Of a DNA stretch of 64,000 nucleotides, positions 8,300-15,234 are shown piece after piece. The notes under the pieces are model-generated. The model had not been told where the DNA came from. It ran no database searches and was given only the letters and a program-made list of their open reading frames with translations. The DNA comes from Vampirovibrio sp041737375 (GTDB taxonomy: Bacteria; Cyanobacteriota; Vampirovibrionia; Vampirovibrionales; Vampirovibrionaceae). The position numbers were made by a program, and so were the translations under genes. The DNA is taken from NCBI RefSeq assembly GCF_041737375.1, contig NZ_JBGSRV010000010.1, positions 496,001 to 560,000 of the forward strand, given 5' to 3'. The first letter of the stretch is position 1. Every line of letters begins with the position of its first letter.

Positions 8300-8944
8300 A
8301 TGTTTAACCCCAAGTGGAATTACAGCCAAATTTCGGACAGCCAGCTAACCTGGCCGCATATGTTCTACCAGTGGCTTTGCATCCGTACCATGGAAGCCTA
8401 TTTTTTATGCAAGTACAAACTGCGGATTAAAGGACGGGAAAATAAGCCCAAAGGCTTCCACAGCTATGTAGTGGCTTGTAACCATATCTCTTTACTGGAC
8501 CCTTCGCTGGTATCACTGGCGCTAGATTACCAGCCCATTGCCTATTTGGCCAAGATAGAACTGTACGAGCGCTTTTGGCTTCGACTGTACAACTGGGGCA
8601 TGTCTTCCATTGCCGTTAACCGGGACAAAATGGAGTTATCCAGCTTTAAATCGGCCTTAAAAGTATTAAAAACCGGAAAATGGGCCTTGGGCATTTTTCC
8701 AGAAGGCACTCGCTCTAAAACCGAAGAAGTGGGGCAAGCCAAACGTGGGGTGGCCTATTTTTCGTGCAGCGCCAAAGTGCCTGTGCTGCCTTTGGGTTTG
8801 GCCCAGGTGGAGCGCAACGGAAAAATACATCTTGAAGTGCGGATAGGAAAGATGATTCCATGCGATGGCGACATGGACAGCATGACCCACAAGATTGAGG
8901 AAGCCATTCACACCCTGGTGGAACAGGCCAAAAACGAGCCTTGA
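8300..8944 (+). CDS. plsC: 1-acyl-sn-glycerol-3-phosphate acyltransferase (PlsC family)
   Basis: Membrane-associated acyltransferase that converts lysophosphatidate to phosphatidate in phospholipid synthesis. The HX4D catalytic motif is NHISLLDP (about residue 62) and the substrate-binding motif is FPEGTRS (about 132). The conserved V-L-P-L block is present as VPVLPLGLAQVE. The start is ATG 8300 with GGGAG six bases upstream, giving 214 residues; an in-frame start at 8090 lies inside the divergent gene and is rejected. A partial terminator-like stem follows. Confidence 0.9.
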   Translation: MFNPKWNYSQISDSQLTWPHMFYQWLCIRTMEAYFLCKYKLRIKGRENKPKGFHSYVVACNHISLLDPSLVSLALDYQPIAYLAKIELYERFWLRLYNWGMSSIAVNRDKMELSSFKSALKVLKTGKWALGIFPEGTRSKTEEVGQAKRGVAYFSCSAKVPVLPLGLAQVERNGKIHLEVRIGKMIPCDGDMDSMTHKIEEAIHTLVEQAKNEP

Positions 8945-8968
8945 TTAAGACCCGATTGAGAATGGCCG

Positions 8969-9016
8969 ATAAAAACCTTGGATTGCTAACAACATTCCCA
9001 CTTGAGTGGTTTTTAT
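8969..9016 (+). terminator. Possible terminator hairpin after plsC
   Basis: ATAAAAACC (8969-8977) pairs with GGTTTTTAT (9008-9016), with a 30-base loop; stem of nine pairs, mostly A-T. Weak because of the long loop. Confidence 0.3.
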
Positions 9017-9073
9017 AGCTCAGAATCTCACATTCAAATTGGACGCTTAACCTCCAGGAGTCGGGCAAACCGT

Positions 9074-10963
9074 ATGAGTATTCAGGGCAGACCCCCAGCC
9101 TATCCATACCCACCCATGCCCATGCAAGGCACAGGCCTAGCCTATGGACAGCCTGCGTTCAGGCTCAACCAGTCGCTTCCACCATTGGGAGCGGCAACAC
9201 CGCAACCGGCTTTGGTCTACCCTCAGCCGCTCCTGTTTAATACCCTGCCCGTCCCTTACCCCCAAGCGATTCAAGCCCCCCAGCCTTTGCAAACAGAAGG
9301 CATTCAGTTTGATTTATTCAGACAACAACAGTGTAAACCCGCCTTGGTGGAAACCCAGCAGGACAGACTGAACGCCTTAACCCTCCACCCGCAACAGTAC
9401 CAAAGCCTGAAGGCAGCCAACGTGCCTGAGGGACCTGTGCAAGCCATCAAAATGGCCAGTCAAATCATGCGGGCTTTAGATCCGGGTACGCAACGACAGT
9501 TCCAAACCCTGCTGAACAAAGGGGTGATTACTCAGGGAAAATCGGATGACGGCCACTCCGGCCTGTATCATTTGTATGGCATTCTCACCACCCCTCGGGC
9601 GGCGGGATTTAACAACCGAACCATTTTGAAAGAAACTGTGCAGGTTTTAAGCCAGCCTTACAGCATTTCGCAGCGTTTTGCCCCGGTTGGCCCGCAAGAG
9701 GCCAAAAAACTGATGGCCGTTCGCAGCAATCCCGGCCTGAGCGGCAGACAGGTGCCGCCTCCCATCCAGCCCCTGAGTTTTGAAGACTTAAACGTGGACA
9801 ATAGCGCCACCTGCGTGGCCTCCAGCGTCATGTACTATATGGCGGATAAAGAACCCGCCGGATTTGCTCGCCACATTAACGAATTAACCAGCCCCATGAA
9901 CGCTTTTTTTGAGAAAGCGAAATTTACGGAAATTTCCCCGGATAACCCGGCCCAAGCACTGCAAATTTTGCAAGAACACCAAATTCCCTATTATGTTTCC
10001 GGCCCCGGTGAAGTCACCGTGAAGGTTGAAAATCCACCCGCTGGGGTGGTAAGGGCAACGGCCAGCCAAAACCTGCCTGCCAACGGGCCGTTTCGCAATG
10101 CCATTGGGGCCGCCTATCAATCGGCCATTACCTATCTGGTTACCCACTCCTATGATCCGGCCAGCGATTTGCGAGATGCTGACGTGCCCGGTGAAACCAG
10201 CAAAGGACTCACTGAGGCAGAAAAAACCCTGATGGAAGCCATTATTAAGGACAATGGCGGGGTGCAATCGGTCACTTATCAGGCCGTTAACAACAAAGCC
10301 AACCCTGCCCCCGGCGAAGAGAACAACTCCTACCTTTTTGGGTACAACCGCCCCTTTGAACAAACCACTCAGGACATTTTAGAAGCCTTACGCATGAACG
10401 AGCCTGTAATTATTGGCACCACAGACACCGATGACACCGGGGCCATTGTGGCCGGACACGAAATTACCATTACCGGGGCCTATACCGATCCGCAAGACAA
10501 CCAGCTCAAGTTTGTGGTGGCCGACAGTGACGATAACATTGCGGCCCCCGTGGTAAAAAGCGCCAGAGACTTAATACCCACCATTCACCATGCGGGTTTG
10601 CCGGTCAATCTGGCCCGCCGAATCAACCAGCAAATTCAAGCCAACGCAGGCTACCTGATCCCCGATCAACAGGATCAAGTCAATTTCAAGCTACTGGCCC
10701 GTGAAGCCAGCCCCATGCCCATGGACCCCGAGCAGGCCCAGCCCGCTGGCGTCAGCCCTTACAGTGCGACGTTGCCGGGTTTAACAGGGCCAGCGCCAGC
10801 GGCAAGCAATTTTGCCCCTTACGCCCCCCCCAACGCCCAAGCGTTTTTGCCCACTCCAATTTACGGGCTGACCATGCCCCCAGTGCCTGCAACCGCAACC
10901 GCCAATCCATTCCGGGAAATTCGGATGAATCAGCCGCTTCCCACGGCAATGCCAGCGGCCTGA
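9074..10963 (+). CDS. Proline-rich protein with a C39/papain-like cysteine-peptidase core
   Basis: 629 residues from the ATG at 9074 (AGGAG 13 bases upstream; a TTG at 9002 is the alternative). The first 80 and last 90 residues are Pro/Gln/Ala-rich low complexity. A central domain (about 230-510) holds NSATCVASSVMYYM with Cys247, GHEITITGAY with His462 and FVVADSDDN with Asp484. The order Cys ... His ... Asp, with Cys at the start of a helix, resembles C39-like peptidases. No signal peptide or metal site is obvious. Function unknown; could be a secreted or effector-type protease, or an inactive member. Confidence is high for a real gene and modest for the fold. Confidence 0.6.
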   Translation: MSIQGRPPAYPYPPMPMQGTGLAYGQPAFRLNQSLPPLGAATPQPALVYPQPLLFNTLPVPYPQAIQAPQPLQTEGIQFDLFRQQQCKPALVETQQDRLNALTLHPQQYQSLKAANVPEGPVQAIKMASQIMRALDPGTQRQFQTLLNKGVITQGKSDDGHSGLYHLYGILTTPRAAGFNNRTILKETVQVLSQPYSISQRFAPVGPQEAKKLMAVRSNPGLSGRQVPPPIQPLSFEDLNVDNSATCVASSVMYYMADKEPAGFARHINELTSPMNAFFEKAKFTEISPDNPAQALQILQEHQIPYYVSGPGEVTVKVENPPAGVVRATASQNLPANGPFRNAIGAAYQSAITYLVTHSYDPASDLRDADVPGETSKGLTEAEKTLMEAIIKDNGGVQSVTYQAVNNKANPAPGEENNSYLFGYNRPFEQTTQDILEALRMNEPVIIGTTDTDDTGAIVAGHEITITGAYTDPQDNQLKFVVADSDDNIAAPVVKSARDLIPTIHHAGLPVNLARRINQQIQANAGYLIPDQQDQVNFKLLAREASPMPMDPEQAQPAGVSPYSATLPGLTGPAPAASNFAPYAPPNAQAFLPTPIYGLTMPPVPATATANPFREIRMNQPLPTAMPAA

Positions 10964-10988
10964 TTAAGGCGTGATTCCGGCTGGCTAA

Positions 10989-11717
10989 TTAGCGTCCGCC
11001 GCCAATACCCTGCTGCAAGCCCCGGTTAATGAAGGGATTGCGATCAACATCCCGATCCCGGTTAATGGTGCCGTTATCCAGCAAATCTTTCTTCTCTTTA
11101 TCGCCTTGGGAGTAGATATTGCCCATGGTGGTTAACTGGTTAAACACTTGCGGCGAAACACCGGGCATGGCTGGCATTACAGAAGGACCACTGCCGCCCA
11201 TCACTTGCGCCATCATGGGCAAAGCGTTTTCATCGGTTCGCCGACCGGTGGAATCCACCAAATCAATGGGCCTCAGGTCTTCCTCAGAAGTCCCGGACAC
11301 CGCATCCACATACACCAACTGCCCTTCCAGATTCGGGTCCTTAGGCACATCCATTCTCAGTTCCAGCACACCGTTTTCAGGCACAGTGCCGCTCAGTTCC
11401 TGCGCGTCATCGCCTACCCGTAAAACCACATCGTTGGGCAATATTTTGCCTTGACCCTGGGCGGAAATAAACAATTTAACCAAACTGCCCGGCTGCGCCT
11501 TCACGATAAAGCGAGCCTCCTGCCCCAAAGTAAGGCGATTGGGCAAATACACATCATTTTTTCTCAATAAAAGGTTGTTCAAGCGACTTTGGTACTTTTC
11601 CGCATAGGCAGAGCCGGTGACCCCAGCCGTCCCTCCCAAACCAATGCCCGTTAATAGCACAGCGAGCAATGATGTCAAAACCAGATTTCGGTTGAAAACG
11701 AGCGTGATGAAAGGCAT
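10989..11717 (-). CDS. Exported protein of unknown function
   Basis: 242 residues. An N-terminal signal peptide is visible (LVLTSLLAVLLTGIGLGGTAG ending in SAYA/E near residue 39). The middle (about 55-150) looks like a beta-sandwich: TLGQEARFIVKAQPGSLVKLFIS, LSGTVPENGVLELRMDVP and QLVYVDAVSG. The C-terminus is Gly/Asn/Arg rich. I do not recognise a family; the alternating hydrophobic pattern suggests an immunoglobulin-like extracytoplasmic domain. AGAGGA lies nine bases before the ATG, and a good promoter is upstream. It converges with the preceding plus-strand gene. Confidence 0.65.
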   Translation of the reverse strand: MPFITLVFNRNLVLTSLLAVLLTGIGLGGTAGVTGSAYAEKYQSRLNNLLLRKNDVYLPNRLTLGQEARFIVKAQPGSLVKLFISAQGQGKILPNDVVLRVGDDAQELSGTVPENGVLELRMDVPKDPNLEGQLVYVDAVSGTSEEDLRPIDLVDSTGRRTDENALPMMAQVMGGSGPSVMPAMPGVSPQVFNQLTTMGNIYSQGDKEKKDLLDNGTINRDRDVDRNPFINRGLQQGIGGGR

Positions 11718-11741
11718 GGGGATCTTCCTCTTTGTATTGAT

Positions 11742-11770
11742 ATTGTACAGAAAGCCTTCACGCGGGCCAA
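11742..11770 (-). promoter_or_regulatory. Probable promoter of the exported-protein gene
   Basis: TTGGCC (11770-11765) and TACAAT (11747-11742) on the minus strand with exactly 17 bases between, 24 bases before the start codon region at 11717. Confidence 0.5.
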
Positions 11771-11820
11771 GGGTTATGATTAAATAAGGTCACTCTGATG
11801 CAAGCAAGGACACTTTGGCC

Positions 11821-12066
11821 ATGGACAGTTTAATCCCTTTTATCCGTCTTTTTCTACAAATTATGCAAATCCTGTCTGCGGTGCTGCTCATTGTATTGGT
11901 TATGATCCACTCTCCCAAAGGCGATGGCATTGGCGGCATGGGCGGAACCTCCCAAATTTTTTCCAGCCAGAAAGGCGCTGAAGCGGCCTTGAATAAAATA
12001 ACCGCTTACACCGCAGGCGCTTTCTATGTGTTTTCCTTTGTACTGGGCCATTATTTCGGATTCTAA
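11821..12066 (+). CDS. secG: Preprotein translocase subunit SecG
   Basis: Small two-helix partner of the SecYE translocon. Helix 1 (LFLQIMQILSAVLLIVLVMIH) and helix 2 (AYTAGAFYVFSFVLGHYF) flank the conserved loop SPKGDGIGGMGGTSQIFSSQKGAE, where the K-G-x-G and G-G motifs identify SecG. 81 residues from ATG 11821; a TTG six bases earlier is equally possible. AAGGA lies upstream. Monocistronic, followed by a hairpin. Confidence 0.93.
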   Translation: MDSLIPFIRLFLQIMQILSAVLLIVLVMIHSPKGDGIGGMGGTSQIFSSQKGAEAALNKITAYTAGAFYVFSFVLGHYFGF

Positions 12067-12153
12067 GTTTGTATCTATCGGGGGAGCGTCTGATCGCTTG
12101 GCGGCAAGGGCTGTTTTTTAGCAGTTATGGCCTTGAGATTGCCTTTAACGATT

Positions 12154-12197
12154 AAAACGGACTGAATGCAATGGTTAATTGCCATTCAGCCCGCTTT
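12154..12197. terminator. Bidirectional terminator between secG and yceI-like gene
   Basis: CGGACTGAATG (12158-12168) pairs with CATTCAGCCCG (12183-12193) with one A-C mismatch, flanked by AAAA on the left and CTTT on the right. It sits between two convergent genes and can serve both. Confidence 0.6.
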
Positions 12198-12224
12198 AAG
12201 TTGTGGTTTTATTGAATGGATGGG

Positions 12225-12848
12225 TTAAATCGCTTTACCGGTCATATCCACGGTTACAAAAACCGTGTCCGCCAGTTTTACAAAAAGCGCTTCCGGGCGT
12301 TTAATGTTGTGCTGGGCCAAGGTTACCGGAAATTTCCCACGCACCCGAATGTGATCCGGCTGCTTGTTGGCTCCTGGGGCGTAATCCACGGTTAAGGGAA
12401 TGGTTTTACGAACCGTAACGCCATGAACCGTAAAATCACCAGTGGCATCCAGCTTAACGGTTTGGGCCTTGGACAGGTCCGGCTTTTTCAGTAACTTAAC
12501 GCTTTTGGTAACAAAGGTAGCCTTGGGAAACTGGCTGGTTTCCAAAAAGTTATCCCGCATATGCTCGTTGCGAAGGGGAATGCCGGTATCTATACTGGCC
12601 AGATCCACCGTAAAGTTAATGTTAAAAGGGTGTTTGGTGTCAAATTGAAAGCTGTCATCCAGCTTAATATCGCCCTTAACGGCATGGGTATCGCCATTAA
12701 TCACCTCCACCGGGGCATCCGACTTAAAAGAAACCAGATCCTTGCTGGTGCCTTCCACCTTAAAGGTTAAAGGCTTGGCAAAGGCGGAAGGTACGCCAAC
12801 CGCAAGCAACAGGGCAAATAGCGTTAGCGCCAAAGAACGGGAAAACAT
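12225..12848 (-). CDS. YceI-family periplasmic protein
   Basis: Secreted lipocalin-like beta-barrel; family members bind isoprenoid-type lipids. Signal peptide at residues 1-24 (LALTLFALLLAVGVPSAFA, cleavage before KPL). The family pattern is seen in IDTGIPLRNEHMRDNFLETSQFP (the conserved R-x-x-H-x-x-x-x-x-F-x-x-x-x-F-P) and in the strands ATFVTKSVKLL and TGDFTVHGVTVRKTIPLTV. 207 residues from ATG 12848, with AAAGGAG nine bases upstream. It starts 34 bases after the DUF2063 gene, same strand, so it is probably the last gene of the MNIO operon. Confidence 0.88.
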   Translation of the reverse strand: MFSRSLALTLFALLLAVGVPSAFAKPLTFKVEGTSKDLVSFKSDAPVEVINGDTHAVKGDIKLDDSFQFDTKHPFNINFTVDLASIDTGIPLRNEHMRDNFLETSQFPKATFVTKSVKLLKKPDLSKAQTVKLDATGDFTVHGVTVRKTIPLTVDYAPGANKQPDHIRVRGKFPVTLAQHNIKRPEALFVKLADTVFVTVDMTGKAI

Positions 12849-12882
12849 AGAAAAAACTCCTTTTAACAATCAATCCATTATT

Positions 12883-13710
12883 TTATTCAACCGAAACTGA
12901 ACCCAGCAGCATTCCCTTTTGAAGGCAGTTTTGAAATAAGGCCAAGGCCTGCTCCGCAATTACCGCTGCAGGAATATCCGCCAGCATAGGCAATTCCAGC
13001 TTTAAAGCCAGCAACGCCTGATGGTAAGAGCCCGCCTCGCTCAATCGCATCAGGGAGGCCGTGATTTCATTCAGGCAAAAAAACCGAACCTCCAATGTTT
13101 CCGGGTCTCGATAAATCAGTATCTCCACCGGATCCCGTGGCGCCGAGGCCAACGGCGCTGTGCTGCGCTTGGCCTGAAGCTGATCGAGCAAAATCGGAAT
13201 GTTGTAATGAAACCCCTGCAAGCGTTTCACCGGGTTCCAAACTGGACAAAATGAGCCTAACTGCGTCAAACCCGGAACTTCGGGCTTTAAACCTGACGAC
13301 AAGGCAACATCGGGCAAATTGAGTACTTCCATTTCCAGCCATTCGTACAAGGCCAAATCCGCCAAAAATGGATAATGCTCCATCAAGTCGGCTTGCGTTG
13401 CCAAATAGTCATGAAAGTTACTGATAGCCCCCATCAACTTATAAGAGCGGTTGGGGCAGTGGCGTCGATAATCATCCACCAGCGTATGCCATGCCTGTAA
13501 ATCCTGACCGTGCTGGCTTAACAAGGCATAGGTAAACGGGTAGATATTTTGTAGGGTATCCCGCACCGTGTTAAACATTAATTCTTGATAGAGCGCCAAT
13601 TTAGAAGCATCTTGCTGGCCCAGCAAGGCCCAGCGGCTGGCATCACGGGTGGGCTGATGCGGCAAGAGCAAAGCCTGACTCAAGCCGGTTTGCCACTCAA
13701 GAAGCGACAT
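12883..13710 (-). CDS. bufC: DUF2063 / HvfC-BufC partner protein of the MNIO enzyme
   Basis: 275 residues. The N-terminal part matches the DUF2063 DNA-binding-like helical domain: NTVRDTLQNIYPFTYALL then DDYRRHCPNRSYKLMGAISNFHDYL and a second helical bundle with PFLADLALYEWLEME. In known systems this family pairs with DUF692 enzymes to recognise and present the precursor peptide. Its start overlaps the end of the DUF692 gene by 14 bases, typical of coupled translation. The downstream domain (about residues 150-275) has YRDPETLEVRFFCLNE and fits the HvfC C-terminal region. No enzymatic motif is expected. Confidence 0.85.
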   Translation of the reverse strand: MSLLEWQTGLSQALLLPHQPTRDASRWALLGQQDASKLALYQELMFNTVRDTLQNIYPFTYALLSQHGQDLQAWHTLVDDYRRHCPNRSYKLMGAISNFHDYLATQADLMEHYPFLADLALYEWLEMEVLNLPDVALSSGLKPEVPGLTQLGSFCPVWNPVKRLQGFHYNIPILLDQLQAKRSTAPLASAPRDPVEILIYRDPETLEVRFFCLNEITASLMRLSEAGSYHQALLALKLELPMLADIPAAVIAEQALALFQNCLQKGMLLGSVSVE

Positions 13711-14620
13711 TAAGCACGTCCTGAGCGAAAGCCTGACGGCCTTTGGAAGCCATTTCAGGCTGAGCGGTTTCTTTCCAGATTTGCCGAATCATTTGCAGCT
13801 CGGGCTTTAAATCGGCAAAAGCAGGCAAATAAGTATCCCGCTCCAGCATAACCCCGCAGGGGTTGCATCGATTCAGCACCCAGCGCAGCAGCACCCAAAC
13901 CGGTTCAATCACCGCAGCGCCATGGGTATCCACCAAACCTTCCGGGAACTGATGATGCCCGGCCACATGAATTTGCACCACCCGATGCAGGGGAAGCGCA
14001 TCCAGAAAGGCCACCGGATCAAAGGCATGATTGACGCTATTGACATAAACATTGTTCACATCCAGCAACAAGCCACAATCGGCCTGCTCTAAAATAGCGG
14101 CAATAAAGGCCGCATCCGGCATTTCATCAAAAGGCGTATTTACATACTGGGAAATATTTTCAATCAGCACGGGCCGCTGCATGCGGTCTTGCAAGCGCTT
14201 GAGGCGAGAGGCCACATGCTGAACTGTTTCCGGGGTGCGGGGCAACGGCATTAAATCGTTGAAATAATTCCCGTCCAAACTGCTAAAGCACAGGTGATCG
14301 CTAAACCAGGCCGGATGAGTCCAGCCAAACAAATCCGACAACTCAGCCAAATAGGCCTCGCTAATGGGGTCCAGACTGCCCAAGGAGAGGCTGACCCCAT
14401 GACTGATTAATGGATAGCTGGCCTTGGCTCGCTGCAAGAGACGCAAGGCTTTTCCCCCTCGGCCCATGTAGTTTTCGGGGGTGAATTCCAACCAGTCGAT
14501 TAAGTCGGTGGCGGCCAAAGTATCCTCCAGAAGAGGTCGACGCAAGCCCAAGCCAACGCCCAGCACAGGGCAGCCCTGAAAACCAGTGGCTGCTTGATGC
14601 GAGTGCGTGGCTAAAGCCAT
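13697..14620 (-). CDS. bufB: MNIO (DUF692) multinuclear non-haem iron oxidase, BufB/HvfB-like
   Basis: TIM-barrel enzyme family that uses two or three irons and O2 to modify cysteines of ribosomal peptides. All signature ligands are present: E49-N50 (PENYM), His74 (SHGVSLSLG), Asp108-His109 (FSDHLCFSS) and Glu154-Asn155 (ENISQY). Asp187/Asn189 (LLDVNNVYVN), His218/His222 (QIHVAGHH), Asp231/His233 (DTHG) and Glu260 (MLERD) complete the set. An N-terminal GVGLGLRRPLLE replaces the usual GLR.xH, so that His position is changed. 307 residues from ATG 14620, with AAGAGG eight bases upstream. It lies 48 bases downstream of the Cys/His-rich peptide gene, which is its probable substrate. Confidence 0.9.
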   Translation of the reverse strand: MALATHSHQAATGFQGCPVLGVGLGLRRPLLEDTLAATDLIDWLEFTPENYMGRGGKALRLLQRAKASYPLISHGVSLSLGSLDPISEAYLAELSDLFGWTHPAWFSDHLCFSSLDGNYFNDLMPLPRTPETVQHVASRLKRLQDRMQRPVLIENISQYVNTPFDEMPDAAFIAAILEQADCGLLLDVNNVYVNSVNHAFDPVAFLDALPLHRVVQIHVAGHHQFPEGLVDTHGAAVIEPVWVLLRWVLNRCNPCGVMLERDTYLPAFADLKPELQMIRQIWKETAQPEMASKGRQAFAQDVLNVAS

Positions 14621-14668
14621 TCGGTCAACCTCTTCCAGATTCAACTTGAACAATAAGCGGTTAACCGG

Positions 14669-15076
14669 TTATTTATCGGCACCACAAGCGCCAGCAGCGC
14701 ATTTATGGTCAGCGTCCTTGGCATCATGCTTGTGTTCTTTGTCAGCCGCACCATGATGCTCAGCGTCTTTGGCGTCATGTTTGTGGTCTTTGTCAGCGGC
14801 GCAATGATGCTCAGCATCTTTGGCGTCGTGTTTGTGGTCTTTATCAGCGGCGCAATGATGATGGGCGTCTTTGGCGTCGTGCTTGTGCTCGTCTTTTTTA
14901 GCGCCACAATCATGAGCTGCTTTTTCAGCGCCGCACTTGTGCTCTGCTTCAGCAATCAAAGTACCATTGCTGGTCACTTCGCTCATCTGAAACAGACTAC
15001 CTGCTTGAGCCGCATTCATGGTAGCAGCCACGCCAAGGGTCAATGCCACGGCGGGCATAATTTGCTTGTAATTCAT
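14669..15076 (-). CDS. Cys/His-rich tandem-repeat RiPP precursor (bufferin/HvfA-like)
   Basis: 135 residues. Signal peptide at 1-25 (VALTLGVAATMNAAQA). The segment FQMSEVTSNGTLIAEAEHKCG resembles the conserved front of HvfA/BufA precursors. The mature part holds Cys48, Cys57, Cys75, Cys92, Cys126 and Cys131. From residue 62 it consists of four repeats of 17 residues, HKHDAKDAxHxCAADK, carrying dozens of His, Asp and Lys residues. The repeat is 51 bases long in DNA. The third unit has Gly109 where the others have Cys. GGAG five bases before the ATG. First gene of the operon with the MNIO enzyme. Known relatives become copper- or metal-buffering peptides after cysteine oxidation to thiooxazole-type rings; the HKHDAKDA repeat is unlike the usual EGKCG repeat. 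Confidence 0.85.
   Translation of the reverse strand: MNYKQIMPAVALTLGVAATMNAAQAGSLFQMSEVTSNGTLIAEAEHKCGAEKAAHDCGAKKDEHKHDAKDAHHHCAADKDHKHDAKDAEHHCAADKDHKHDAKDAEHHGAADKEHKHDAKDADHKCAAGACGADK
14720..14890 (-). repeat. 51-base tandem repeats inside the precursor gene
   Basis: Four consecutive copies of a 51-base unit coding for HKHDAKDAxHxCAADK, nearly identical at nucleotide level in the two middle copies (phrases ATCATTGCGCCGCTGAT and CACAAACACGACGCCAAAG recur). Boundaries are approximate. Such arrays can gain or lose units by slippage. Confidence 0.75.
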
Positions 15077-15130
15077 TGATTCTCCTTTATTCCAAAAACA
15101 GACTGATTAGGGGATCTCATTCCAACTCGT

Positions 15131-15151
15131 AAAAAATGGAATCTCTTCCAT
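15131..15151 (-). terminator. GNRA-capped palindrome between ileS and the MNIO operon
   Basis: On the minus strand ATGGAA-GAGA-TTCCAT (15151-15136) forms a six-pair stem capped by a GAGA tetraloop, followed by TTTTT. It lies after the ileS stop and 60 bases before the precursor gene. Either the ileS terminator or, since it is a near-perfect 16-base dyad just upstream of a metal-linked operon, an operator. The weak stem makes both readings uncertain. Confidence 0.45.
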
Positions 15152-15234
15152 CATACACAGGGACGGCATCCCAGCACAATGTTCCTCGGGGAGGATGTTT
15201 TTGAAACAAATGGATGGGAAAAATTAATGAACGA

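Noticed and set aside
14705..15079. Long plus-strand hydrophobic frame opposite the precursor gene
   Set aside because: It is the antisense of His/Cys/Asp-rich codons, which read as Val/Met/Phe; no ribosome-binding site.
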